DNA of 64,000 nt from Devosia epidermidihirudinis (GCF_000971295.1 NZ_LANJ01000047.1:1-64000), one strand, 5' to 3'; positions 1-9,874 are shown, numbered from the stretch's first letter. Notes: generated from the letters alone by a model not told the origin. Made by a program: numbers and translations.

Positions 1-228
1 TTTTCAGATCATTCAAACCAAAGCTCAAACAACCCGGAAACCGAAACCACTAAACTCAAAATTTCTTTTGTTTTCAGTGACTTGCTTCGTTGCCCGCCGC
101 CGTCTGGCGCCGCGCTCTGAAGCGATGACCGGGTTCTAGGGCCACCCATCCATTCTGTAAAGCCCCCAAAGCGACAGAACTGTCATTTTGTGCAAAATCG
201 TCCAGCGAGGCTGTGCGGAACCGATGAA

Positions 229-250
229 AAAGCCCGGACTTCCGGGCTTT
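229..250. terminator. Perfect 10-bp hairpin, probable rho-independent terminator
   Basis: AAAGCCCGGA at 229-238 pairs perfectly with TCCGGGCTTT at 241-250 around a 2-base centre. The flanks give an A-run on the left (227-231) and a T-run on the right (248-250), so it could act in both directions. It probably ends a transcript from a gene left of the window. Confidence 0.7.
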
Positions 251-360
251 CGTCAGCCCAACATTTTTCCACGCGGTGCATCCAGGTCGGCCGGCGCGAA
301 CCTCGCCCTGACCGCACATATGGGATTGAGGGGATTATAGAAGGCTCGTCACTGGAATCG

Positions 361-495
361 CTCTCTTCCTCTCTTCCTCTCTTCCTCTCTTCCTCTCTTC
401 CTCTCTTCCTCTCTTCCTCTCTTCCTCTCTTCCTCTCTTCCTCTCTTCCTCTCTTCCTCTCTTCCTCTCTTCCTCTCTTCCTCTCTTCCTCTCTT
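361..495. repeat. 8-bp tandem microsatellite (CTCTTCCT)n
   Basis: Sixteen uninterrupted copies of CTCTTCCT run from 363 to 490, with a partial copy to 495. The strand shown is pure pyrimidine and the other strand pure purine. The array ends about 100 bases before the start codon at 593. Because the unit is not a multiple of three, copy-number change would shift any frame crossing it. The array is upstream of, not inside, the predicted gene, so any effect would be on spacing or transcription. Confidence 0.95.
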
Positions 496-592
496 GCTAA
501 GTCCCCTCCTTCCCCGGTTCCCACAAAACTGCGCCCGGCCTTTAACGTGATTGCAATGGCGACTGCGTAGCTTGGGGATTGGGGGCTAAGGC

Positions 593-988
593 ATGACTTC
601 TCATAGTGCAGATGGATCGGCATCACTGACGACGACGAAGGGTCGGCATGTCGGCGCATATGAGCGATTCAAGCTGGGTGAGTTTTTGCCCGCGCTGGCG
701 CTTTTGCTGGTCGGCATGACCGCCCTCGTCATCGCCACCCTCTCTCCTTCTGGTGACAACGGCCAATATGCCGTCATCGCGCCGCCCTGGTCGCGCCTCG
801 TCGACACCATCGCGCTGATTCAGAAAGCGGACGGCCGCATCGTCGATATGGGCGGGCCGCCCAATGTAATCATCGCTCACTCCACCAATCCGGACTTCGT
901 ACAGGCGCTTTATGGCGCCGGCGCGTGGCTGGTCATCGATCCAATGACGCTGCGCGGATGCGCTGGTCTAGTGCAGGAAACTCTCTGA
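593..988 (+). CDS. Small single-pass membrane protein, unknown function
   Basis: 131 residues and no family recognised. A hydrophilic N-terminus of about 30 residues is followed by one strong transmembrane segment (about residues 33-50, [17 protein letters not shown]) and an 80-residue domain that would lie in the periplasm. That domain contains two short hydrophobic strands, [10 protein letters not shown] and GAWLVIDP. The stop codon overlaps the start of the hybrid histidine kinase (TGATG at 986-990), so the two are almost certainly co-translated. Inference: an accessory or input protein for the kinase. The ATG at 593 follows a purine-rich stretch (gggggctaagg). Confidence 0.7.
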   Translation: MTSHSADGSASLTTTKGRHVGAYERFKLGEFLPALALLLVGMTALVIATLSPSGDNGQYAVIAPPWSRLVDTIALIQKADGRIVDMGGPPNVIIAHSTNPDFVQALYGAGAWLVIDPMTLRGCAGLVQETL

Positions 989-3813
989 TGTCAGAACTCG
1001 ACAAGCTCCGCGCCCAGTTTGGCCAGCTCCTGGTCTATCTATTCTGGGCGCATGTTCCGCTGCTGGCGCTCGTCGCCGTGCTTGTCGGCAAGTCGCCGAT
1101 TGGCGCGGCGCTGGCGGGGGCGGCGCTGGCAGGGGCCTATCACCTGACATGGTGGCGCAGCGGCATTGCGCCCACGACGCGATATCTGTCCGCGGTTGCG
1201 TTAATGGGCGAGCCGGCGCTGCTGGTGTTTCTGCTGTCGGGCAATCCCTGGCAGATGGACATGCATATGTACTTCTTCGCCACCCTGGCCCTGACAATTG
1301 CCTGGTGCGATCGCCGCGTGGTGTTGATGGCCGCAGCGGCAATTGCCATTCACCACCTGCTGCTCAATCTGGTGCTGCCTTATGCCGTGTTCCCCGGCGG
1401 CGGCGATTTGGCGCGCGTTGTCCTGCACGCGACGATTGTCGTTTTCCAAACCGCCGTCCTGGTCTGGCTCAGCAGCATGCTGGTTTCCAGCTTTGATCGC
1501 ATTGGGGTGATGCGCGACGAAATCATGGCCAAGAACGCAGCGCTGGAGGAGCGCACACGGGAGGCAGAAGCCGCCAACCGGGCCAAAAGCATGTTCCTCG
1601 CCAATATGAGCCATGAGATCCGCACCCCGATGAACGCCATTATCGGCTTTTGTCATATTGTGCTGCGCACCGAACTGACGCCCAAGCAGCATGATTATGT
1701 GTCAAAGATCAGCGGCGCCGGTGCCTCCCTGCTGCGCCTGATCAATGACATCCTTGATTTCTCCAAGAATGAAGCCGGCAAGCTCTCGCTGGAGCGACGC
1801 TCGTTTGATCTGCGCGCCGCGCTCGAGACGCAGATGCGTCTGGCGGCAGGCGAGGCCGACAAGAAAGGCGTGGCCTTGCACACGGTCATCAGCGATGCCG
1901 TGCCGACGACACTGGTGGGCGACGACCTGCGGTTCAATCAGGTTGTGCTCAACCTGGTCAGCAACGCCATCAAGTTCACCCAGAGCGGCTCGGTGACCCT
2001 TGCGGTCGATCTGCTCGGCCAGCCCACCGATCAGGTGACGCTGGAGGTTTCGGTGACCGATACCGGCATTGGCATGACCGAGGAACAACTGGCCGCCCTG
2101 TTTACCTCCTTTGCGCAGGCCGACAGCTCGACCACGCGCCGCTTTGGCGGCACGGGGCTGGGCCTGGCGATCAGCAAGCAGATCGTCGAACAGATGGGCG
2201 GCGCAATTCGCGTAGAGAGCATTCCCGGCGCGGGCAGCACCTTCACCTTTACCGTCGTCATGCAGATCGACGAAAGCGGGGCCGCGCTGCCGCTCGAACC
2301 CTCAAGGGATATCCAACAGCTGCGCGTCCTTGTGGCCGACGACAATCCAGCATCGCGGGAAATCCTGCGCGAGATTTTCGCGTCCTGGTCCATGAGCGTC
2401 GATCTTGTGGTGTCCGGTGCCGAAGTGCTGGGGGCACTGGACGCGGCCGGTCAGACAGGCATGCCCTATGACCTTGTGCTGCTGGACTGGAAAATGCCGG
2501 GGCTCGATGGCATCGAGACCGTCGAGGCAATGCGGGCAAACAAGCGCCTCGCCAAATTGCCGATCGTGCTGTTCGTCACGGCCTATGGGCATTCCGAATT
2601 CAAGGCAGAGGCGGAGCGCGCCGATGTTGCCGCCTTCCTCACCAAGCCGGTCGACCCCAAGACCCTGCTCGAAACCATAACCACGCTCTTTGCCAGCGAT
2701 GACAAGGCCAGTGCGCGCCCTGTGCCGGCCATCGCGGCGATCCCCATGGTTGCCGAGCCCCTGCGCGGCCTCCACGTGCTGCTCGCCGAGGACAATGACA
2801 TCAACCGCGAGATCGCCATCGCCCTGCTGACCGACGCGGGCCTGACTGTCGACATTGCCGAAAATGGACGGCTCGCCTGCGAGCGCATTGCGGCAGCGCC
2901 GATTCTCTATGACGCTGTGCTGATGGACGTGCAAATGCCGGAGATGGACGGCATCGAGGCAACGCGGCGCATCCGCGAGGCCTGGTCTGCACAGGACCTG
3001 CCGATCATCGCCATGACCGCTCATGCCTATGAGGTGGAGCGCCAGCGGTGCCTCGCGGCTGGCATGAACGACCACATCGCCAAGCCCGTTGACCCGACCG
3101 TGCTGGTGCAGACGCTCGATCGGTGGCTAAAGCCGCGGTTGGTCAAGGCCGCCATCACGCCGACTGCGGCTCCCGCGCCGAAGCCGCTTGACGATCTGCC
3201 CGATAGCCTGCCCCCGTTTGACATTGAGGCGGGTCTCAAGCGCGTCAACGGTAAGCGCGCCCTGCTGCGCAAGTTGATCACTGGGTTTGGCGAGCAGTTT
3301 GCGGACGTGGTGCCTACCTTGCGCCGCCAGATCGCCGAAGGCGCATTGAACGATGCGCGCCGCCTCGCCCACACCCTCAAGGGCGTGGCCTCCTCACTCG
3401 AGCTGGTCGCGGTCTCAAGAACCGCGGCAGATGTCGAGGCCGCCGTGGCCAATGAGGACCTGGACCTGATTAGCGGACAGCTGAACGCGCTGGAGCAGGC
3501 TCTGGCGCCCGCACTGGCGGCAGCAAAGCGCCTCGCTCCGCCGGAGATTGCCGCCGCCGTCCCCAAGAAGGGTGCCGCTGATGCCTTTACGGCTGTGCTG
3601 GAAAAAGACGAATTCCGGGCTTTGCTGAAGCGGCGTAGCCTTGGGGCGCGAGCTGGCTTTGAAAAGCTGGTCGCGGCCTCGGTTGTTATCGGCGACACCA
3701 GCCGCATGCAGGCCATCAAGGCGGCGCTCGACCGGCTGGATTATGATCGCGCTCTGCTGCTACTGGATGAAGCGGACGGTGTGGCAACACCACAGATGGA
3801 ACCCAGCTCATGA
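988..3813 (+). CDS. Membrane-bound hybrid histidine kinase (6TM-HisKA-HATPase-REC-REC-HPt)
   Basis: 941 residues from the ATG at 988, which overlaps the previous stop; the frame stays open upstream to 925 but that would intrude on the upstream gene. Residues 15-175 form about six transmembrane helices. HisKA has the phospho-accepting His209 in [14 protein letters not shown]. An HATPase domain follows (N box [11 protein letters not shown] boxes DTGIGM and GGTGLGLAI). Two receiver domains have phospho-acceptors Asp500 (LLDW) and Asp647 (LMDV), and a C-terminal HPt domain has His795 (LAHTLKG). This is a complete multistep phosphorelay in one chain. The membrane sensor has conserved-looking histidines ([15 protein letters not shown]). 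The partner is probably the REC-GGDEF protein encoded next, with a 4-base overlap. Confidence 0.93.
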   Translation: MSELDKLRAQFGQLLVYLFWAHVPLLALVAVLVGKSPIGAALAGAALAGAYHLTWWRSGIAPTTRYLSAVALMGEPALLVFLLSGNPWQMDMHMYFFATLALTIAWCDRRVVLMAAAAIAIHHLLLNLVLPYAVFPGGGDLARVVLHATIVVFQTAVLVWLSSMLVSSFDRIGVMRDEIMAKNAALEERTREAEAANRAKSMFLANMSHEIRTPMNAIIGFCHIVLRTELTPKQHDYVSKISGAGASLLRLINDILDFSKNEAGKLSLERRSFDLRAALETQMRLAAGEADKKGVALHTVISDAVPTTLVGDDLRFNQVVLNLVSNAIKFTQSGSVTLAVDLLGQPTDQVTLEVSVTDTGIGMTEEQLAALFTSFAQADSSTTRRFGGTGLGLAISKQIVEQMGGAIRVESIPGAGSTFTFTVVMQIDESGAALPLEPSRDIQQLRVLVADDNPASREILREIFASWSMSVDLVVSGAEVLGALDAAGQTGMPYDLVLLDWKMPGLDGIETVEAMRANKRLAKLPIVLFVTAYGHSEFKAEAERADVAAFLTKPVDPKTLLETITTLFASDDKASARPVPAIAAIPMVAEPLRGLHVLLAEDNDINREIAIALLTDAGLTVDIAENGRLACERIAAAPILYDAVLMDVQMPEMDGIEATRRIREAWSAQDLPIIAMTAHAYEVERQRCLAAGMNDHIAKPVDPTVLVQTLDRWLKPRLVKAAITPTAAPAPKPLDDLPDSLPPFDIEAGLKRVNGKRALLRKLITGFGEQFADVVPTLRRQIAEGALNDARRLAHTLKGVASSLELVAVSRTAADVEAAVANEDLDLISGQLNALEQALAPALAAAKRLAPPEIAAAVPKKGAADAFTAVLEKDEFRALLKRRSLGARAGFEKLVAASVVIGDTSRMQAIKAALDRLDYDRALLLLDEADGVATPQMEPSS

Positions 3814-4769
3814 TCAAACGCTCAGTCATCCTGATCGTCGACGACGAAATCTCTAATATCGAGATCATGAACGCGACGCTCGAAGACACCTATGAAGTGT
3901 GTTTTGCCATGTCTGGCGAGCAGGCGATCGACGTCGCCCGCAAGGTGCTGCCCGACCTGATCCTGCTCGACGTGATGATGCCGGAAATGGACGGCTATGA
4001 AGTGTGCCAGACGCTCAAGAATGACCGGATGCTGGCCGACGTGCCGATCATTTTCACGACCGGGCTGAACGATCAGGAGGCCGAAGCGCGCGGCCTGTCG
4101 CTGGGCGCCATCGACTATATTACCAAACCCATCCAGCCCATCTCCCTGCGCGCGCGCGTGCGCAACCATATCGAGCTCAAGCTGCTGCGCGATCAGCTGG
4201 CCGAGCTGGCCGTGACCGACGCGTTGACTGGGCTCAGCAATCGTCGCCGCCTCAAGCAGACGCTCGATATCGAAACGGCGCGGTTGGCGCGGACGGGCGA
4301 CTGGTTGTCGGTCATCATGCTCGATATCGACTTCTTCAAGGGCTTCAACGACACCTACGGTCACCCGGCGGGAGACCGTTGCCTGGTCCTGATCGCGGCT
4401 GCGCTCAAACGTGCGGTCAATCGCGCTTCCGATCTGGCAGCACGCTATGGCGGTGAAGAGTTTGCCTGTGTCCTGCCCGGTGCTGATGCCGAGACCGCGC
4501 GCAAAGTGGCCGAAGACATTCAGGTTCAGGTCCAGTCCCTCGCCATTCCCCATCGAGGCTCCACCGTCAGCTCCTATGTGACCGTCAGCGTCGGCATCAC
4601 GACGGCGCGCTGCCTGCCCGGGCTGACTGCCGACCTGCTGATGTCCCACGCCGACCGCCAGCTTTACCTCAGCAAGACCGGCGGTCGAAACCGCATCGTA
4701 GGCGGCAATTTCACCGTCGGCGAGGCCTCTGAACCCGGCCATCTGGAAGAAGGGCACGCCGACGCATAG
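3810..4769 (+). CDS. Response regulator diguanylate cyclase (REC-GGDEF, PleD/WspR type)
   Basis: 319 residues. An N-terminal receiver domain (about 5-120) has acidic residues DDE at 11-13, the phospho-acceptor Asp54 ([11 protein letters not shown]) and the switch Lys in YITKP. A C-terminal GGDEF domain (about 150-305) has the active-site motif GGEEF at 214-218, preceded five residues earlier by RASD, matching the RxxD product-inhibition I-site. It should therefore make c-di-GMP from two GTP with feedback inhibition. ATG at 3810 overlaps the kinase stop (ATGA), so it is the likely output of that phosphorelay; that link is inference from gene order. Confidence 0.94.
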   Translation: MIKRSVILIVDDEISNIEIMNATLEDTYEVCFAMSGEQAIDVARKVLPDLILLDVMMPEMDGYEVCQTLKNDRMLADVPIIFTTGLNDQEAEARGLSLGAIDYITKPIQPISLRARVRNHIELKLLRDQLAELAVTDALTGLSNRRRLKQTLDIETARLARTGDWLSVIMLDIDFFKGFNDTYGHPAGDRCLVLIAAALKRAVNRASDLAARYGGEEFACVLPGADAETARKVAEDIQVQVQSLAIPHRGSTVSSYVTVSVGITTARCLPGLTADLLMSHADRQLYLSKTGGRNRIVGGNFTVGEASEPGHLEEGHADA

Positions 4770-4864
4770 CGCGAACGGCCCCCTTTGCTCACGTTAACCG
4801 CATCGGCACGTTTACAGCGGCCGAGCGGCGTGAAGTTATTAATGTGATCGCGTTTATCAGCTAA

Positions 4865-6952
4865 ATGCGCCCCACGAATCCGTTTGAGCCTGCCCTGATG
4901 CCGTTATCCGCCTATCGCGACCTGACCCTGATTTCCCATAGCGCTGCAGGTGTTCCCGCGCTCAAGGGACTGCAGGTGTGGCACGCCCGAGCCGATGGAC
5001 AACCGCTGCCTGACCAGCTGGAGGACGGCGTGTCGCGCGTGTTCCAGGGCGGGCGCAACTGGCTGGCGGAATTTGTCCACGAAGGCGATCGAGCTCGGGT
5101 GACAGAACTCTGGCGCCAAGCTGTCGCAAACGGAACCGATTTCGAGGCGCGCTACCGTTACAGCCAGGATGGTGATGGCTACCGCTGGGTCCTGGGGCGG
5201 GGAAGCCCGCTCCGTGATGCGTCGGGCACCGTGTCCGCCTGGGTTGGCACAATTCTCGACATTGATGGACTAGCTGCGGCAGAGGCCTCGGTGGAGATTG
5301 CCGAACGGCAGCTCGCCCTTTTGCTGGACCAGGCCGATTACGGCACCTGGGAATACGACCTTGCCTCTGGACGGGTCCGCACCCGAATCGCCGGGAACCG
5401 CGACACGCAATCCCTGACTGAATCGGCATACTCGGCACTGCTCGCCGGCATGGATGACCAGGCAGCCACCGCCATGCAAAGCGTCGTCGCCGATATCCTG
5501 CATTCAACCGTGCCGACAAGCTTCTCCATGACCTTCCGATGGCAGGATCCCGACCGCCGTGAGGTTTGGTACGAAAGTAGCGGCACCTCGATTCTCGACA
5601 GTACCGGCAAGACGACTTTGCTGGCCGGCGTGTATCGGCAGGTCAATAGCGGCGTGCTCGAGCGCCCGTACCCCCACTTCAAGTTTGAGCGTCAGCCGCA
5701 AAACCGGATGGCGTCGTGGGAAAGCCTGGAACCCCTGCTCGCAGGCGCAGACGCTGCGGCGCTCGGGCTCATCGTTGCCAACGAAGTCCCTGAAGTGCTG
5801 GCAACGTTTGGTCTCGAGACGGTTGAGGGCCTGCTCGACCAGATGACGGCGCGCCTGCAGGGTGCCTGCCCCAACGGATTTCACCTCTGCCGCTGGGAGG
5901 CAGGTTTTGTCGTGGTGCAGCTGGGAGCCATCGAGCAGACGGGCATAACCAAGGTCACCGGATGCCTTCAGGACATCTTGCGCGCGCCCTACCGGATCGG
6001 CGGTCACGATGTCGCCCTGACCGTTCATGCCGGCACGGTGTCTGCCGCATCCCCCATCTCGGCGAGAAGCCTGCTGGTCTGCGCGGATCTGGCCGTGATT
6101 GAAGCGCGGCAGGAGAAAAGCGACTGTCCCATCGCGTTCGAGCCACGCATGCGCGAGGCGGTGCAGCGCAAGCACAATCTGCTGGCAGAGATCAGCCGGG
6201 CGACCTCCAGGAACGAATTTACACTCTTCTATCAGCCGCAGGTTCGCCTGAGCGACGGGCAGATCGTTGGTGTCGAAGCCTTGCTCCGTTGGCAACACCC
6301 GGAGCGCGGCCTGCTCACCCCCGCCGATTTCCTGGCGCCACTCAAACAAAGCAGTCTGGCCATTGAAGTTGGCAATTGGGTGCTCGGCACGGCGATCGCA
6401 GACGCCGCCAATCTGGCGCGCCAGTTCGGCGACATCCGAACTGCCGTCAATCTGTTCTCCAAACAGTTTCGCGCCAGCAATCTGGCCGAGGAGATCAGCC
6501 AGCACCTGACGGCGACCGGGCTGCCCCCGACGCTTCTGGAGCTGGAAATAACCGAACAGGTGATTCTCACCGGCGACGACGTCGCGCTCGGGCCGACCTT
6601 GAGCGCCATCCGTGCGCTGGGCTGCACGCTCTCCTTTGATGACTTCGGCACTGGCTATGCGTCCCTGTCGGCGCTCAAGCAATACCCGATCGACCGCCTG
6701 AAGATCGACCGCAGCTTTGTGCAGAGCTTTTCCGAGAACGCCCGCGACGACGCCATTGTGGACATGATCCTGTTGCTCGGCGAGAAGTTCGGTCTCTCCG
6801 TGATTGCCGAAGGCATCGAAGACGAGACACAGGCCCAGGCCCTTCGCGACAAGGGATGTACCGAGGCGCAAGGCTACCATTTTGGCCGCCCCATGCCGTT
6901 CGAGGACCTGGTCACCCACATGCGCAATCAGAGAGCGGCAGTGGCAGTCTAG
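4865..6952 (+). CDS. PAS - degenerate GGDEF - EAL protein, probable c-di-GMP phosphodiesterase
   Basis: 695 residues, no transmembrane segment seen. Residues about 30-135 look like a PAS fold ending in RWVLGRGSPLRDASG, with a second PAS-like stretch at about 145-270. A GGDEF-like domain follows but its signature is lost (RWEAGF where GGDEF is expected), so it is probably regulatory. The C-terminal EAL domain (about 435-685) keeps EAL at 471-473, ELEITE, DDFGTGYASL, KIDRSF and IAEGIED, the residues expected of an active phosphodiesterase. A later ATG at 4898 is a possible alternative start; neither has a clear ribosome site. It lies 95 bases after the diguanylate cyclase and probably opposes it. 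Confidence 0.9.
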   Translation: MRPTNPFEPALMPLSAYRDLTLISHSAAGVPALKGLQVWHARADGQPLPDQLEDGVSRVFQGGRNWLAEFVHEGDRARVTELWRQAVANGTDFEARYRYSQDGDGYRWVLGRGSPLRDASGTVSAWVGTILDIDGLAAAEASVEIAERQLALLLDQADYGTWEYDLASGRVRTRIAGNRDTQSLTESAYSALLAGMDDQAATAMQSVVADILHSTVPTSFSMTFRWQDPDRREVWYESSGTSILDSTGKTTLLAGVYRQVNSGVLERPYPHFKFERQPQNRMASWESLEPLLAGADAAALGLIVANEVPEVLATFGLETVEGLLDQMTARLQGACPNGFHLCRWEAGFVVVQLGAIEQTGITKVTGCLQDILRAPYRIGGHDVALTVHAGTVSAASPISARSLLVCADLAVIEARQEKSDCPIAFEPRMREAVQRKHNLLAEISRATSRNEFTLFYQPQVRLSDGQIVGVEALLRWQHPERGLLTPADFLAPLKQSSLAIEVGNWVLGTAIADAANLARQFGDIRTAVNLFSKQFRASNLAEEISQHLTATGLPPTLLELEITEQVILTGDDVALGPTLSAIRALGCTLSFDDFGTGYASLSALKQYPIDRLKIDRSFVQSFSENARDDAIVDMILLLGEKFGLSVIAEGIEDETQAQALRDKGCTEAQGYHFGRPMPFEDLVTHMRNQRAAVAV

Positions 6953-7042
6953 TCCGCTGGTAAACCCATCACGCATGTGCGCGTTGGTGGAGCGGCGACT
7001 TTTTGATAAGACGTGGCTGTCCAAGCACTCTGGAAGACCGCC

Positions 7043-7537
7043 GTGTACCAATCAGCCGCTTTCGATCACACCACGCTCAGCAAATCCGAACTCTATGAAG
7101 ATGTGCTCCTCAACCTCAGGGGCCTGCTGGACGGCGAAACCGACCGCATTGCCAATGCGGCAAACTTCGCGGCGCTGATTTTTGATCGCCTGCCCGACCT
7201 CAACTGGGCGGGATTCTACTTTTTGAACGCCAATGGCGACGAACTGGTCGTGGGCCCATTCCAGGGCAAACCCGCCTGTGTACGCATCGCGGTCGGCAAA
7301 GGCGTCTGTGGCAGCGCGGTGCAGGAAAAACGCACAATCGTCGTGCCCGACGTTCACGCTTTCCCCGGCCACATTGCCTGCGACACGGCATCCCGGTCGG
7401 AGATCGTTGTCCCCGTCTGGCGCGCAGGCGCCATTGTTGGCGTGCTCGACCTCGATAGTCCAACCCCTGGCCGTTTTGACGATGTGGACAGTGTTCACCT
7501 CGAAACGCTCGTCGAGGTATTTGCGCGCAGCTGGTAA
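7043..7537 (+). CDS. msrC: GAF-domain free methionine-(R)-sulfoxide reductase (fRMsr)
   Basis: 164 residues from a GTG at 7043 preceded by GGAAG six bases upstream; a longer frame from GTG 7013 lacks such a site. A single GAF domain fills the protein. Three cysteines, Cys79 (PACVR), Cys89 (GVCGSA) and Cys113 (IACDTASRSE), match the spacing of the catalytic and resolving cysteines of the fRMsr family (Cys84/94/118 in E. coli, from memory). It reduces free L-methionine-(R)-sulfoxide to methionine in the cytoplasm, as part of oxidative stress repair. It appears to be a single gene, ending at the convergent terminator at 7571. Confidence 0.9.
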   Translation: MYQSAAFDHTTLSKSELYEDVLLNLRGLLDGETDRIANAANFAALIFDRLPDLNWAGFYFLNANGDELVVGPFQGKPACVRIAVGKGVCGSAVQEKRTIVVPDVHAFPGHIACDTASRSEIVVPVWRAGAIVGVLDLDSPTPGRFDDVDSVHLETLVEVFARSW

Positions 7538-7570
7538 GCGCCGCGACATGGCACCCAGCGAATTATAAGG

Positions 7571-7603
7571 AAGGCGACCGCTTGGTGGAGCGGCCGCCTT
7601 TTT
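7571..7603. terminator. Convergent terminator between msrC and the OmpA-family gene
   Basis: AAGGCGACCGCT (7571-7582) pairs with AGCGGCCGCCTT (7589-7600) with one mismatch. TTTTT at 7599-7603 serves the plus strand, and an A-containing left flank serves the minus strand. It sits between two converging genes. Confidence 0.85.
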
Positions 7604-7604
7604 G

Positions 7605-9371
7605 TTATCGGCTGGCGAAATAGGGTTGAACCAGCGGCGTGATGCGGCGGACCGTGACGCGGCGGTTTTGCGGCTCGGCATAGGGCGTGTTGATGCGCAG
7701 GTAGCGCTTGCCATAGCCCTGCGTCGCCAGATTTTCCGGCGGCACACCATAGAACCGCGTCAGGATACGGGCGACTGTGCTAGCCCGCTTGTCCGAGAGC
7801 AGCAAATTGGATTGATCCGACCCCACCGCGTCCGTATGCCCTTCGATCAGGAAGGTCTCTCCAGGATTCTCGTCCAGCAGCGTGTTGATCGCGTCTGCCA
7901 AGCGCTCAAGGCTGCGCACCTGATTGCGCGACAGCTCGGATGACCCCGAGGCGAAGCTGAGATCGGTGACCTCAAGGCGCCGCACGCTGTCGCGCAGGCG
8001 CGCGGAGCGCTTGACCTCGTCGATAGAATAGACGCGGCGGGCCGTTTCGACCGGTGGATGGCCAAGGAAAATCGCGATGGCATCCGCATTGGCATAGCGC
8101 CAATCCAGCACGTAATCGCCCAGCGAGATCGTCAGGCGCAGCGCCGGCAGATAGTAGCCGGGATCACCCCAATACTGCAGGTCGTCGTAATAGTCGGGGT
8201 CGAAATAGGCCAGCACATAGCTGCTGCCATCGGCATTGACGACGTAGCGCTCCAGAATGTTGCCATAGCGATCGCGCGTGGTGACAACAGTGCTGCCATC
8301 GGCGCGATAAACGCTCTCGCGAAACTGATTGGGGCCGATCTGGTCGAACCAGTAATGGTCATCCCCACCAAAAACCCGGTAGCGATCCTCGTTGTAGTTG
8401 TTGATGATCGTCTGGTTGTTCACCTGATAAATGTAGGTGTTCTCGACGGTGTTGATGATCGTGATGTTCTGCGGCGTCACCACCTCGGGTGCGGCGGCCA
8501 ACACATTGGTTTCGGGTGGGGCGGCGGCGACAATTGCAGCGGCGGAGAGTGGCGAGGTAACTTGCGCGCTTTCGTCATCCTCAGGCATGACGGTGTCTTC
8601 GCCGTCAGCTTCCGTGGCATATTCGCCATCCTTGGCGCTATCGAGCAGAGGCGCGGCTTCGTCTTCCAACATGCCCTCCGCCAACGGTTCGCGGGCGTCC
8701 CAGAGGTTTTCCGGCGGCAAGTCTTCGAGTGGGTTGTTATCCTCGATCTCTTCGACATAGGGCTCGTCCTCGACGCTCTCATCGATCAGCCCGGTGCCGT
8801 CCACGTCTTCGGCGTCGATCGTGGCGTGATCGGTCGCGTCATCCTCGGGCTGAACCGCCAACTCCTCTTCGACCGCCTGCTCGTCCTCAACGACCTGTTG
8901 GTCGTCCGTCACAGCTTCGTCTTCGATGGCCGCGTCATCCTGCTCAACGGCCTCGTCTTCGATGACGTCGTCGGCAGCCTGCTCGTCGTCATAAATCTCT
9001 TCATCGTCGCCCGGCACAAGCACGGCTTCATCCTGCTCGTCCTGAGCCGGATCTTCGTAGAGCGGCTCCTCCTCTTCTGGAGCCTCGTAGACAGGCTCAT
9101 CGTCATCAGGCGCTTGATAGTCTTCCTGCTCTGGCTCCTCGTAGAGGGGCTCCTCATAGGCCGGTTCTTCGTAGACCGGCTCTTCATACATAGGCTCTGC
9201 GTAAACCGGGTCTTCTTCCGCCGGTTCCTCATAGATTGGCGCGCCATAGCACTCATCAAGCGAGGTATAACCGGCTTCAATACATTCTTCTGTCAGATCT
9301 TCCTGGCCATAGCTGGGCGAACCAGCCAGCGATAACAGCAAGGCTGCAGTCAAGATGAGGCGCAAGTTCAT
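7605..9371 (-). CDS. Acidic repeat-rich outer membrane protein with C-terminal OmpA domain
   Basis: 588 residues. A signal peptide is clear (about 1-22, LILTAALLLSLAGSPSYG then QEDL). Residues about 45-270 are extremely acidic, rich in Glu, Asp, Pro and Tyr, with an imperfect repeat of about 5 residues (EEPVY, EEPAY, EEPLY) and later Asp/Glu/Val-rich tracts. A middle part (about 300-460) contains YRVFGGDDHYWF and repeated Tyr/Asp-rich stretches. The OmpA/MotB peptidoglycan-binding domain begins at 471, with EGHTDAVGS and LSDKRAS. The C-terminal domain should bind peptidoglycan in the periplasm; the acidic part may be an extended or cation-binding linker (inference). Similar EF0-type proteins are annotated in rhizobia only as OmpA family. 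Confidence 0.88.
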   Translation of the reverse strand: MNLRLILTAALLLSLAGSPSYGQEDLTEECIEAGYTSLDECYGAPIYEEPAEEDPVYAEPMYEEPVYEEPAYEEPLYEEPEQEDYQAPDDDEPVYEAPEEEEPLYEDPAQDEQDEAVLVPGDDEEIYDDEQAADDVIEDEAVEQDDAAIEDEAVTDDQQVVEDEQAVEEELAVQPEDDATDHATIDAEDVDGTGLIDESVEDEPYVEEIEDNNPLEDLPPENLWDAREPLAEGMLEDEAAPLLDSAKDGEYATEADGEDTVMPEDDESAQVTSPLSAAAIVAAAPPETNVLAAAPEVVTPQNITIINTVENTYIYQVNNQTIINNYNEDRYRVFGGDDHYWFDQIGPNQFRESVYRADGSTVVTTRDRYGNILERYVVNADGSSYVLAYFDPDYYDDLQYWGDPGYYLPALRLTISLGDYVLDWRYANADAIAIFLGHPPVETARRVYSIDEVKRSARLRDSVRRLEVTDLSFASGSSELSRNQVRSLERLADAINTLLDENPGETFLIEGHTDAVGSDQSNLLLSDKRASTVARILTRFYGVPPENLATQGYGKRYLRINTPYAEPQNRRVTVRRITPLVQPYFASR

Positions 9372-9874
9372 GGGCAGTCCTTGAGACGACGCAGTGTCGG
9401 CGCCCCATTAGCCATTTGCGCGCAAAAAACACCACAAGAATCGCAAGTGTACGCTCTGCACTATTCTTCCGACCGGACCGGCCTCGCGTGGGTCATAAAC
9501 CGCGGTATCCTTCAAATGAGACGGCTCTTCTCTCGTCCGAACGGCGTACAGCGACGACAACCGTGCCGCACGACCGGTCGGAGCACACTGAAACGCAATC
9601 GCGTGACATCCTGGGAGGCCCACAGAAACTAAGAGTTTCAGCGATAATTTGGCAGATAGACGCAAGTGCGAGGACGCCCGCTAATGTAGTGTCGATAGCA
9701 TCCCATAGGGAAATCGGAATGTTGAATCCGAGGGGACGAAGGTTATTTCCACCATGCGGCAACGCGGAATGTTTCAATCGGAACCTGTCTGATAGACACT
9801 CCCAATCGGTTCCGTGGGCACAACCGCAACGCCCGGATTCGTGAGACCAGTAAGCGACAGGGGGTCGGGGAGTG
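9372..9874. other. 503-bp intergenic region between divergent genes
   Basis: It separates the start of the OmpA-family gene (minus) from the start of the LysR gene (plus), so it should carry both promoters. Base composition is closer to balanced than in the flanking genes. Short frames on both strands (for example 9416-9844 plus and 9493-9927 minus) have no recognisable motifs, and I do not call them genes. I see no strong hairpin, tRNA or repeat. Confidence 0.5.

Larger units (their letters stand above)
1..592. other. Non-coding leader region with terminator and microsatellite
   Basis: I recognise no gene in this stretch. It contains a perfect 10-bp hairpin (229-250) and an 8-bp tandem repeat (361-495), both listed separately. 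Several open frames cross it, but those passing through the repeat give only low-complexity Arg/Glu-rich or Ser/Leu-rich peptides. The last 60 bases lead into the small membrane protein gene at 593. The sequence left of 225 could be the tail or downstream region of a gene outside the window; I cannot identify it. Confidence 0.6.

Noticed and set aside
183..659. Minus-strand frame made of EEERKRGR repeats
   Set aside because: It is only the 8-bp microsatellite read in frame, with no ribosome site or conserved flanks.
8058..9335. Long plus-strand frame opposite the OmpA-family gene
   Set aside because: Its Val/Ile/Leu-rich repeats are the complement of the acidic repeat; the minus frame has a signal peptide and an OmpA domain.
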